NCBI GenBank assembly: GCA_008501655.1
Contig: QQUK01000028.1
Span: 1-12,779, forward strand
Reading direction: 5' to 3'
Length of the DNA: 12,779 bases
From: Calditrichota bacterium
Lineage (GTDB): Bacteria; Zixibacteria; MSB-5A5; GN15; FEB-12
Positions 7,146 through 12,779 of the stretch are shown in pieces. Below the pieces are notes generated by a model. The model worked only from the letters and a program-made list of their open reading frames with translations, searched no databases and was not told the origin of the DNA. Position 1 is the stretch's first letter, and every line of letters starts with the position of its first letter. A program made the position numbers and the translations under genes.

Positions 7146-7168
7146 AAAACCCCTCCCAGGGGTTTTTT
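7146..7168 (+). terminator. Rho-independent terminator
   Basis: AAAACCCCT (7146-7154) and AGGGGTTTT (7158-7166) form a perfect 9-bp stem with a CCC loop, and the T run continues to 7168. No + strand gene ends just before it; the nearest is 6871, which has its own terminator. It may end a small RNA, or may insulate the sigma-factor promoter. Confidence 0.7.
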
Positions 7169-7350
7169 GTCTAAATTCTTATCTATTTTTCTATAACACT
7201 GAATTAATAACAATAAATTTCAATGGTGTGAAGACACAACTTGGTCACTGTGCCATGCTTTTAAAGATACCACTATAGTCAATTATAGGATTAAAAAATG
7301 GTCACAGGTCCTATATAATTATTAGCTTTAATTTGTTAAAAAAAATTCTA

Positions 7351-7377
7351 TATGAGATAAACTTCTTCTATCTCATA
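7351..7377. promoter_or_regulatory. 9-bp perfect inverted repeat upstream of the sigma-factor promoter
   Basis: TATGAGATA (7351-7359) and TATCTCATA (7369-7377) are separated by 9 bases, so each half-site centre is about 18 bp apart, near two helical turns. It sits 20 bases upstream of the -35 box, a position suited to an activator or repressor dimer. On the minus strand a T-rich run follows, so a weak terminator is the alternative. Confidence 0.4.
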
Positions 7378-7397
7378 GTCCTTAGATTCAGTTAAAC

Positions 7398-7425
7398 TTG
7401 ACATACTATCCTTAGTTAATAATAT
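7398..7425 (+). promoter_or_regulatory. Sigma-70-type promoter of the sigma-factor operon
   Basis: TTGACA (7398-7403), a 16-base spacer and TAATAT (7420-7425) lie about 55 bases before the chosen start at 7481. The -35 is perfect. This suggests housekeeping transcription of the sigma factor; I could not identify a separate ECF-type promoter by eye. Confidence 0.5.
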
Positions 7426-7480
7426 TAAATACATCAAAAATTATTAATCAATAATTTAACTTGTGACTTTTGAAGACAAA

Positions 7481-8101
7481 ATGACTCTAAAAGAAGATAA
7501 AAGCATTTTTGATACATTATCAGAATTAACTGATAAAGAACTCGTGTTAAGAAGCCATTATGAATTGCCTTATGAATCAAGGTCTTTTAAAGAGTTGATG
7601 AAACGATACCAACAAAAGTCTTTCTCAAAAGTAATGTCGATGTTAAAAAATGAAGATGATGCCAAGGATGTTGTGCAAGATATATTTATCAAGGTATATA
7701 ATAACTTACCAAAATTTAAAATGAATTCTTCATTTTCAACCTGGTTATATATTATTACGGTAAATACTACTCTAAATTTCATTGAAAAACAAAAGAGAAA
7801 ACCTACATGGTGGTTAACAGATGACTTTGAAATGGAGTTTGCTCATCAGGAAGAGTCTGAAATTATGTATATAATGGGAAAAGGTGTTGAAAAAGATGAA
7901 ATTGGGGAATGCATTGAAGAAACCCTTGATAAGATGTCAGCACCTGATAAAAAGGTCATCGAATTACGATTCTTTGAAGAATTGGACTATAATACAATAG
8001 CAGAGAATATCGACATAAGCTTAAGCGCTATGAAAATGCGTTTAAAAAGAGCACGTGAAGAATTTCGAAGTAAATTTGAACTAAATTGTATGGGGGAATA
8101 G
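7481..8101 (+). CDS. RNA polymerase sigma-70 family (ECF-type) sigma factor
   Basis: This 206-aa protein directs RNA polymerase to a specific promoter set. Sigma region 2 spans about residues 36-106: SFKELMKRYQQKSFSKVMSML, then DDAKDVVQDIFIKVYNNLPKF, then FSTWLYIITVNTTLNFIEKQKRK, with the acidic core-binding and WLY promoter-melting motifs. After an acidic linker (115-140), region 4 (143-196) holds DKKVIELRFFEELDYNTIAENIDISLSAMKMRLKRAREEF, a typical -35-binding helix-turn-helix. Region 3 is missing, as in ECF sigmas. I chose ATG 7481 because GAAGA precedes it; a GTG at 7463 in the same frame would add six residues but has no ribosome site. The TAG abuts the next ATG. Membrane-protein partners downstream suggest control by the state of the envelope. 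It is similar in context, not proven orthologous, to Pseudomonas SigX. Confidence 0.9.
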   Translation: MTLKEDKSIFDTLSELTDKELVLRSHYELPYESRSFKELMKRYQQKSFSKVMSMLKNEDDAKDVVQDIFIKVYNNLPKFKMNSSFSTWLYIITVNTTLNFIEKQKRKPTWWLTDDFEMEFAHQEESEIMYIMGKGVEKDEIGECIEETLDKMSAPDKKVIELRFFEELDYNTIAENIDISLSAMKMRLKRAREEFRSKFELNCMGE

Positions 8102-8332
8102 ATGCCTATTAAACCGGAAAAAAGAAATGGTAAAGGTACTTTTCAAGAAACTACTGAATCACAAGTCTTATTAGATCAATCAAATATCGATATTACCGTA
8201 CAAAAGGCTTCTGAAAGAATTGTTTTATTTGATTTTTTATATATGATAATCGTTGGGTTTTTAAAAACGATATCAGGTTTTTTGGGTATTGAAGATAACT
8301 CTTCTGATAAGAATAAAGGAGATAAAAAGTGA
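8102..8332 (+). CDS. Small single-helix membrane protein in the sigma operon
   Basis: This 76-aa protein has a charged, polar N-terminal half (residues 1-40), one hydrophobic segment (VLFDFLYMIIVGFLKTISGFLG, about 41-62; both a membrane helix and an amphipathic helix are possible) and a lysine/aspartate tail. I recognise no family. Its ATG directly follows the sigma-factor TAG, with a GGGGGAA ribosome site inside the sigma gene's last codons, and its TGA overlaps the next start as GTGA, so all three proteins are translated from one message. In Pseudomonas a similarly placed small gene of unknown role (crfX) lies between sigX and cmpX. A role as membrane anchor or anti-sigma-like partner is plausible but rests only on position and size. 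Confidence 0.7.
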   Translation: MPIKPEKRNGKGTFQETTESQVLLDQSNIDITVQKASERIVLFDFLYMIIVGFLKTISGFLGIEDNSSDKNKGDKK

Positions 8333-9162
8333 GTTCATTTTGGAATGATGTTATAGTCCCTGCATTAAACGGCATCTTAGAGTCTGTTTTAGAATTGCTA
8401 CCATCTGTTGTAGGTGCACTTACGATTCTGATTGTCGGTTGGATAATTGCTAAAATTATTAGCAGTGTAGTGTCAAAACTTCTTGGAAAAATTGGCTTAA
8501 ACGGAATAGCTGAACGTGCAGGTATTACTGAATTTCTAAAAAAATCAGGTTTTAAGCAAGATGTTCCCTGGGTTGTTGGTAGGTTAATATATTGGGCTAT
8601 TATGCTACTATTTTTATTGTCTGCAGTTGAAGCACTACATTTAACAGCCATGGCTGAAATGCTTCAAAAAGCTGTCGCTTATTTTCCAAATCTCATTGTT
8701 ATTGTATTTGTACTTGTATTCGGTTCTCTTTTGTCTCGACTTGCAGGAAAAATTGTTACTGGGGCAGCAGCATCTGCAAATATTGACTTTGCTGAACTAC
8801 TTGGAAAACTTGCTTCAAATTTTATCCTAATTGCAATTGTTATTATCGCTATTTCACAATTAGAATTTCATTCAGAAGTTCTCGATTATGTCTTTATAGC
8901 ACTGTTATTTGCAATCGCTCTTGCTACTGCTATAACACTTGGCTTTGGGTCTAGAGATGTCGCACAAGGAATTATTTATGGAGTTTATGCCAGAAAAATA
9001 TTTCAAGCAGGACAACAGGTAACAGTGCTTGATCAAGATGGTGAACTCATCCAAATCGGTACTATAAACTCTGTTATACGGACCCAAAAAGAAATAATCA
9101 GCATGCCAAACAAAGCTTTAGTTGAAGGTATTGTACGTATAAAAGTAGATGAAAATAAATAA
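8329..9162 (+). CDS. CmpX-like small mechanosensitive-channel (MscS-related) protein
   Basis: This 277-aa inner-membrane protein has five predicted helices (about 24-45, 80-100, 118-138, 160-180 and 183-205). The first and third carry the conserved TM-helix pattern P-x-V-x-G-A-L...GWIIA, as in the PF05552 repeat. The helix-5 end AITLGFGSRDVAQG (201-214) corresponds to the MscS pore-helix exit, and residues 226-270 (AGQQVTVLDQDGELIQIGTINSVIRTQKEIISMPNKALVEG) form a short MscS beta-domain with the typical PN motif. The large C-terminal alpha/beta cage of E. coli MscS is absent, as in Pseudomonas CmpX. The start is GTG at 8329 with AAAGGAG 7 bases before it and a 4-bp overlap with the upstream gene. 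A terminator at 9213 closes the operon. It probably senses membrane tension and may feed the co-encoded sigma factor. Confidence 0.85.
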   Translation: MSSFWNDVIVPALNGILESVLELLPSVVGALTILIVGWIIAKIISSVVSKLLGKIGLNGIAERAGITEFLKKSGFKQDVPWVVGRLIYWAIMLLFLLSAVEALHLTAMAEMLQKAVAYFPNLIVIVFVLVFGSLLSRLAGKIVTGAAASANIDFAELLGKLASNFILIAIVIIAISQLEFHSEVLDYVFIALLFAIALATAITLGFGSRDVAQGIIYGVYARKIFQAGQQVTVLDQDGELIQIGTINSVIRTQKEIISMPNKALVEGIVRIKVDENK

Positions 9163-9212
9163 ACAACAGAGTAAATAATTTAATTTTAAAAGCATTTAAT
9201 GTTATGCTAAAG

Positions 9213-9242
9213 AGCGACTTACCAAAGTAAGTCGCTTTTTTT
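9213..9242 (+). terminator. Rho-independent terminator of the sigma operon
   Basis: AGCGACTTAC (9213-9222) and GTAAGTCGCT (9227-9236) form a perfect 10-bp stem with a CAAA loop, followed by T to 9240 or beyond. It ends the transcript 50 bases after the CmpX-like gene. Confidence 0.85.
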
Positions 9243-9275
9243 GGATAAAATATATTTTTTCGTGTGACTTAATCA

Positions 9276-9344
9276 GACTAATCCGGTCTATACCTCGAAT
9301 CTCAATAAATAAACAGATTAGTATATCATCATTTGATTACTAAT
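9276..9344 (+). promoter_or_regulatory. Competing inverted repeats in the leader of the lipoprotein gene
   Basis: The segment ACTAATC (9277-9283) can pair with GATTAGT (9316-9322), and the overlapping ATTAGTA (9317-9323) can instead pair with TACTAAT (9338-9344). Both are perfect 7-bp pairings that exclude each other. They lie 30-95 bases before the ATG. This could be a leader switch or a set of operator half-sites. I found no convincing promoter in the gap. Confidence 0.3.
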
Positions 9345-9372
9345 TCATGAGAAAACTAAAATAGGAGTTTGT

Positions 9373-10377
9373 ATGAAAAAACACACAATTATCACACCAT
9401 TACTTTTAATGGTAATTGCGATTTTTGTAATTGGCTGCGGACAAGCTAATAACTTTGATGTAACCGATTATGATGCGATGCGATCTCAATTGGATGAAAA
9501 AGAAAAAGAAGTAACCCAATTGAAAGCAGAAATTGATCAAAGTAAAACAAAAGTGAACTCATTGGAAACTGAAATAAAGCAGAAAGATGCTACTATTAAA
9601 GAAATCCAAGTTCAAAACAACACGAATCCTAATACCAATATTTCATCACCTATGCTTCCGGCAAATGCATCTAAAGGTGAATGCTATGCCCGATTATACT
9701 ATCCGGCGACATATAAAGCTGTCGTTGATACCGTAGTTAAAGCTGAAGCATCAGAGAGAGTGGAAATAACACCAGCTACTTATATTTGGGTTGAAGAACA
9801 GGTTTTAGTTAAGGAAGAATCAATAAAATTAAAAGATATTCCTGCTAAGTATGAGTGGGTCGAAGATAGAATTCTTGTTCAGGAAGCACACACTGAATGG
9901 AAGAAAGGCAGAGGTCTAGTTGAAAAAGCTGATGAATCAACAGGCGAAATTATGTGTTTAGTTGAAATTCCGGCAAAATACAGAACTGTGAAAAGAAAAA
10001 TATTAACTCAGCCTGCTAGTGTTGATACTATAGTCATTCCAGCGGAATACACTACAGTAAAAGTTAAAAAAATACAGAATTCTTCTCAAGAAAAAAGAAT
10101 TACAATACCGGCAGAGTATCAAACCATCACCCGTACAGTTAAAGTAAACGATAGTCACATGGAGTGGAAACAAGTACTTTGTGAGACAAATTTAAACCGG
10201 GCAACAGTTGTTAAAATTCAAAGCGCTCTGGCAGCACACAAACATAACCCGGGACCGATCGATGGCATCATTGGACCATTAACCCACACAGCTATTAAAT
10301 CGTATCAGAAATCAAACAATTTAGCTACTGGCGGGTTAACCCATGAAACAATAAAATCTTTAGGAATTCAGTTCTAA
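9373..10377 (+). CDS. Peptidoglycan-binding lipoprotein with PA-x-Y repeats
   Basis: This 334-aa envelope protein has a lipoprotein signal peptide (hydrophobic 8-20, VIGC box, Cys22 lipidated, Gly at +2, so outer-membrane sorting is expected). A coiled coil with heptad-like E/K/L/V spacing covers about 34-80. A Ser/Asn/Pro linker leads to six repeats marked PATY (111), PATY (134), PAKY (157), PAKY (200), PAEY (223) and PAEY (246), each followed by V-x-x-x-(I/V)-(L/K)-V. The C-terminus (about 276-332: VVKIQSALAAHKHNPGPIDGIIGPLTHTAIKSYQKSNN...GGLTHETIKSLGI) is a PG_binding_1 domain. It would tie the outer membrane to the wall. AGGAG lies 6 bases before the ATG. The KGECYAR and GEIMCLVEIPA motifs recur in database proteins of this architecture. 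Two pairs of extra cysteines (104, 195, 270) could form disulfides in the periplasm. Confidence 0.85.
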   Translation: MKKHTIITPLLLMVIAIFVIGCGQANNFDVTDYDAMRSQLDEKEKEVTQLKAEIDQSKTKVNSLETEIKQKDATIKEIQVQNNTNPNTNISSPMLPANASKGECYARLYYPATYKAVVDTVVKAEASERVEITPATYIWVEEQVLVKEESIKLKDIPAKYEWVEDRILVQEAHTEWKKGRGLVEKADESTGEIMCLVEIPAKYRTVKRKILTQPASVDTIVIPAEYTTVKVKKIQNSSQEKRITIPAEYQTITRTVKVNDSHMEWKQVLCETNLNRATVVKIQSALAAHKHNPGPIDGIIGPLTHTAIKSYQKSNNLATGGLTHETIKSLGIQF

Positions 10378-10390
10378 GATAGAAATATAT

Positions 10391-10418
10391 TCCCATTCTC
10401 AGGAAATTGAGAATGGGA
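10391..10418 (+). terminator. Intergenic hairpin between the lipoprotein and TM-repeat genes
   Basis: TCCCATTCTC (10391-10400) and GAGAATGGGA (10409-10418) make a perfect 10-bp stem with an 8-base loop, followed by TTTATATT rather than a clean T run. The ribosome site of the next gene starts 8 bases after the stem. It may be a leaky terminator that sets the ratio of the two products, or an RNA-stability hairpin. Confidence 0.5.
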
Positions 10419-10436
10419 TTTATATTAGGAGAATTA

Positions 10437-11927
10437 ATGATGCAAGATATACTGACGAATTTAAACAAGGCTTTTATAGAATATGCTCCATCAATTGGAG
10501 GAGCATTGGTTATACTGTTGCTTGGTTGGATAGTAGCTTTGATATTTTCAAAAGTTACAAGCTATATACTTAAACGAACAAATTTACATACCAAACTCAC
10601 GGGACTATTAGGTTCTGCTACAAATGATACGCCTCCTAATATTCCATCTGGAGCGGGGATTTTTGTTTTCTGGATAATAATGACATTTGCATTCATATCA
10701 GCTTTCCAGGTATTGAACTTAACTATCATAACCGAACCAATTAGTGGTTTTATGAATGAACTGTTAGGATTTTTTCCACAACTTATTGGTGCTGGTGTAC
10801 TGCTTTTATTAGCCTGGATAATCGCCAAAATAGTCAAATTAGTCGTAACAAAAGTATTACAAAAAACCGGTATTGATGAAAAAATAGGTGGAAACATAGA
10901 TTCCGAAAAATCTGCTACTATACCATTATCAAATACGGTAGGAGATATCTTACATTGGTTAGTTTATCTATTATTTCTACCTGCAATACTTGATACACTC
11001 GCTTTGCAAGGACTTTTAGAACCAGTGCAGTCAATGTTAAATCAGTTCTTAGGATATTTTCCAAATATTTTTGGAGCTCTTATAATCGGTGTTGTTGGAT
11101 GGTTTATAGCTAATATTGTAAGAAAAATTGTTACAGGCTTACTTGCAGCTACAAAAGTTGATAACCTATCAGAGAAATATAATCTTGCACCTATATCTAA
11201 AATTGTTGGTATGATAGTTTATATTCTCATATTTTTACCGGCATTGATTTCAGCTTTAAATACACTTAAACTTGAAGCTATAACTACACCTGCAAGCTCA
11301 ATGCTCACCTCACTATTTTCCGCATTACCAAATCTATTTGCTGCCGGGTTAATATTAGCTATTGGTTTCTTTATTGGTAAATTTGTATCAGGGATAATGT
11401 CACAACTATTATCAGGAATTGGTTTTGATAATTTATTGTCAAAAAGTGGAATTAATAATCTATCTCAAAAATCTGAAAAAAGCTTGTCCTCAATTGCCGG
11501 CCATATTATCTTTGTAATTGTGATGCTTTTCTCCTTATTAGAAGCATCAAGTATGCTTGGATTTGAAACACTGTCAACACTCATCTCGGAATTAACCGTT
11601 TTTGGCGGTCACATTCTTTTTGGAACAATCATTCTATTTATTGGGTTGTATCTAAGTAATCTTGCAGCGACAGCAATAAAAAATAGTAAAGGTCAAAATT
11701 CAGCATTTTTAGCTCAAATTGCTAAAGTTGTAATTATGTTACTTATAGGTTCAATGGCAATTAGGCAAATGGGAATTGCGAATGAAATTATAAATATGGC
11801 TTTTGGTCTCGCATTAGGAGCAGTAGCAATTGCAGTAGCAATCGCATTTGGCTTCGGAGGTAGAGAAGTAGCTGCTAAAAAATTAACCGAATGGAATGAT
11901 AACTTTCATTCAAAAACAACTAATTAA
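10437..11927 (+). CDS. Multi-pass protein with five MscS-type TM-helix repeats
   Basis: This 496-aa inner-membrane protein is built from about five copies of the PF05552 TM-helix unit found at the N-terminus of small-conductance mechanosensitive channels. The repeat core P-x-x-x-G-A-x...(G/A)W-x-x-A occurs at residues 18-34, 114-130, 209-225 and 298-314, and a diverged copy at 388-405. Each is followed by a basic helix and a second hydrophobic helix. The C-terminus ends at AIAFGFGGREVAAKKL (469-483), which matches the pore-exit motif of the CmpX-like protein (GFGSRDVA), but the MscS beta-domain is missing. ATG 10437 is chosen (ATG 10440 is equally possible), with AGGAG 5-8 bases before; a TTG at 10407 lies within the hairpin loop and has no site. 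The DUF4332 gene follows after 14 bp. A tension sensor or scaffold role is inferred. Confidence 0.82.
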   Translation: MMQDILTNLNKAFIEYAPSIGGALVILLLGWIVALIFSKVTSYILKRTNLHTKLTGLLGSATNDTPPNIPSGAGIFVFWIIMTFAFISAFQVLNLTIITEPISGFMNELLGFFPQLIGAGVLLLLAWIIAKIVKLVVTKVLQKTGIDEKIGGNIDSEKSATIPLSNTVGDILHWLVYLLFLPAILDTLALQGLLEPVQSMLNQFLGYFPNIFGALIIGVVGWFIANIVRKIVTGLLAATKVDNLSEKYNLAPISKIVGMIVYILIFLPALISALNTLKLEAITTPASSMLTSLFSALPNLFAAGLILAIGFFIGKFVSGIMSQLLSGIGFDNLLSKSGINNLSQKSEKSLSSIAGHIIFVIVMLFSLLEASSMLGFETLSTLISELTVFGGHILFGTIILFIGLYLSNLAATAIKNSKGQNSAFLAQIAKVVIMLLIGSMAIRQMGIANEIINMAFGLALGAVAIAVAIAFGFGGREVAAKKLTEWNDNFHSKTTN

Positions 11928-11941
11928 CGAAAGGTAATATA

Positions 11942-12346
11942 ATGCCAAACATCAAAACAATTGAAGGTATCGGACCTTCATATGCTGAAAAGCTTGAAAA
12001 TTGTGAAATTAAAACTACTGACGCCTTACTAGAAAAAGGTGCATCAACTTCGGGACGTAAAGAAATTGCTGAAAAATCTGGTATTAATGAAAAGATAATT
12101 TTAAAATGGGTAAATATGTGCGACCTCTTAAGAGTTAAAGGTGTTGGCGAAGAGTATTCAGAACTACTTGAAGCTGCAGGAGTTGATACTGTTCCTGAAC
12201 TTGCTCAACGTAATCCTGAAAATTTACAACAAGCAATGGCTAGTTTAAACGATGAAAAGAAATTAGTTCGTAAAGTTCCTGTTGTTAGCGTTGTAGAAAC
12301 TTGGGTTAGTCACGCAAAAGAATTACCTAAAATTATTAAACATTAA
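11942..12346 (+). CDS. DUF4332 helix-hairpin-helix protein
   Basis: This 134-aa soluble protein has two helix-hairpin-helix-like units: IKTIEGIGPSYAEKLENCEI (4-23) and LRVKGVGEEYSELLEAAGV (63-81), each with the G-(I/V)-G hairpin, then VDTVPELAQRNPENL and a C-terminal helix (VVETWVSHAKELPKII, 117-132). This is the layout of DUF4332, whose members resemble the non-specific DNA-binding tandem helix-hairpin-helix domains but whose function is not established. AAAGG lies about 7 bases before the ATG, and it sits 14 bp after the TM-repeat gene, so the two are co-transcribed. No signal peptide or membrane helix is present, so it would act in the cytoplasm, possibly on the inner face of its membrane neighbours. 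Confidence 0.82.
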   Translation: MPNIKTIEGIGPSYAEKLENCEIKTTDALLEKGASTSGRKEIAEKSGINEKIILKWVNMCDLLRVKGVGEEYSELLEAAGVDTVPELAQRNPENLQQAMASLNDEKKLVRKVPVVSVVETWVSHAKELPKIIKH

Positions 12347-12364
12347 TTAATAAAGACCCCCTCT

Positions 12365-12419
12365 ATGTTGCGATACATTGCAACATCTGTTTGAAGGATT
12401 GCGGATAGCAATCCTTCAA
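12365..12419. repeat. Two consecutive hairpins between DUF4332 and HerA-like genes
   Basis: ATGTTGC-N8-GCAACAT (12365-12386) and TTGAAGGATTGC-GGATA-GCAATCCTTCAA (12391-12419; perfect 12-bp stem) follow each other with 4 bases between. Neither is followed by a T run, so they are not standard terminators. They may be a factor-binding or RNA-processing site, or a copy of a REP-like repeat. Confidence 0.45.
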
Positions 12420-12462
12420 CACTAATAGGGACAACTTCACGTATTTAAGCAGGGAATTTTTT

Positions 12463-12779
12463 ATGACAGATTTTGAAAAGCTTGGCGTTTTTTATTTAGG
12501 AAAACAATACAATCTCTCCGAAAAGAAAATTGAAGAACCGTTAATTCTTTATGATTCTAAGGATTTATGTACTCATGCTGTATGTGTAGGTATGACTGGT
12601 AGTGGGAAAACGGGATTATGTGTTGGTCTTCTTGAGGAAGCAGCAATCGATGGAATTCCTGCAATTATTATTGATCCAAAAGGTGATTTGAGTAATTTAC
12701 TTTTAATGTTTGATAATCTATCCCCTGAAGAATTTCAACCATGGATAAATGAACAAGAAGCAGTAAAAAAAAGTATTTC
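12463..12779 (+). CDS. HerA-like (DUF87/DUF853-type) ATP-binding protein, 3' truncated by window edge
   Basis: Only the first 105 residues are in the window; the frame is open to the last base. After a short N-terminal beta-strand region (KLGVFYLGKQYNL...LILYDSKDL) comes the Walker A motif GMTGSGKTG (43-51), followed by LCVGLLEEAAIDGIPAIIIDPKGDLSNLLL (52-81). The IDPKGDLS stretch is the characteristic motif after the P-loop of HerA/FtsK-type ATPases that pump or translocate DNA. Full-length relatives are several hundred residues longer. AGGGA precedes the ATG by 7 bases. It lies 116 bp after the DUF4332 gene across two hairpins, so it may be a separate unit. The substrate (DNA or protein) cannot be judged from this part. 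Confidence 0.8.
   Translation, partial: MTDFEKLGVFYLGKQYNLSEKKIEEPLILYDSKDLCTHAVCVGMTGSGKTGLCVGLLEEAAIDGIPAIIIDPKGDLSNLLLMFDNLSPEEFQPWINEQEAVKKSI

Larger units (their letters stand above)
6987..7462. other. Intergenic region between the small gene and the sigma-factor gene
   Basis: No protein gene is supported. From left to right it holds a tandem TGTTAGAAA pair (7011-7019, 7022-7030), a small hairpin TGGTGT/ACACCA (7032-7049), a T-arm-like stretch (7086-7110), a clear terminator (7146-7168), a repeated TGGTCAC (7242, 7299), an imperfect dyad (7281-7320), a perfect 9-bp dyad (7351-7377) and the sigma-70 promoter (7398-7425). Confidence 0.5.

Noticed and set aside
7463..7480. GTG at 7463 as the start of the sigma factor
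   Set aside because: No ribosome site precedes it, whereas ATG 7481 has GAAGA upstream and gives a length typical for the family. It cannot be excluded.
8193..8651. Minus-strand open frame of 152 codons opposite the CmpX-like gene
   Set aside because: It is an antisense shadow of a well-supported coding region with no ribosome site and no recognisable domain.
10407..10436. TTG at 10407 as the start of the TM-repeat protein
   Set aside because: It lies in the loop and 3' arm of a perfect hairpin, has no ribosome site, and would add residues encoded by the stem. ATG 10437/10440 has AGGAG at a good distance.
1..12779. CRISPR array, insertion sequence or phage gene cluster
   Set aside because: I saw no regularly spaced repeats, no transposase or integrase frame and no terminal inverted repeats; the repeats present are short palindromes.

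Overview
The window is AT-rich bacterial DNA with Shine-Dalgarno sites upstream of most starts and two diderm-type lipoproteins. The peptidoglycan-binding lipoprotein, the multi-repeat TM-helix protein, the DUF4332 protein and the HerA-like ATPase together suggest a Gram-negative organism, perhaps near the Bacteroidota/Balneolota/Ignavibacteria side of the tree. That placement is an impression from gene content; no rRNA or other marker is present. Both visible promoters (TTGACA plus TACAAT or TAATAT) are ordinary sigma-70 type rather than the Bacteroidota TTTG type.

Region 1 (1-3733, + strand) is an operon of amino-acid/amine metabolism: the C-terminal part of a PLP-dependent Orn/Lys/Arg decarboxylase, an ATP-grasp ligase, and a succinate-semialdehyde-type aldehyde dehydrogenase. 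The genes are 9 bp apart or overlap by 4 bp. A decarboxylase making an amine, a ligase forming a C-N bond and a dehydrogenase oxidising an aldehyde would fit one polyamine or aminobutyrate route, but the substrates are not readable from the sequence.

Region 2 (3835-6086, - strand) is a three-gene unit read toward region 1: a PadR-type repressor, a four-helix 2TM-domain membrane protein and an S41-like lipoprotein. A sigma-70 promoter upstream of padR is overlaid by two perfect inverted repeats, which suggests autoregulation.

Region 3 (6090-7462) is mostly non-coding. It holds one small alpha/beta protein gene (6590-6871), several palindromes, three clear hairpin terminators, and short stretches resembling decayed tRNA or tmRNA 3' ends.

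Region 4 (about 7398-12779, + strand) looks like a cell-envelope stress or tension locus. A sigma-70 promoter precedes an ECF-type sigma factor, a 76-aa single-helix protein and a CmpX-like small mechanosensitive-channel homologue, in a tight operon (adjacent, then 4-bp overlap) closed by a strong terminator. A peptidoglycan-binding lipoprotein with six PA-x-Y repeats follows, then a 496-aa protein of five TM-helix repeats, a DUF4332 helix-hairpin-helix protein, and the start of a HerA-like ATPase cut by the window edge. The sigma/small protein/CmpX set recalls the sigX-crfX-cmpX neighbourhood of Pseudomonas. This is the most interesting part of the window.
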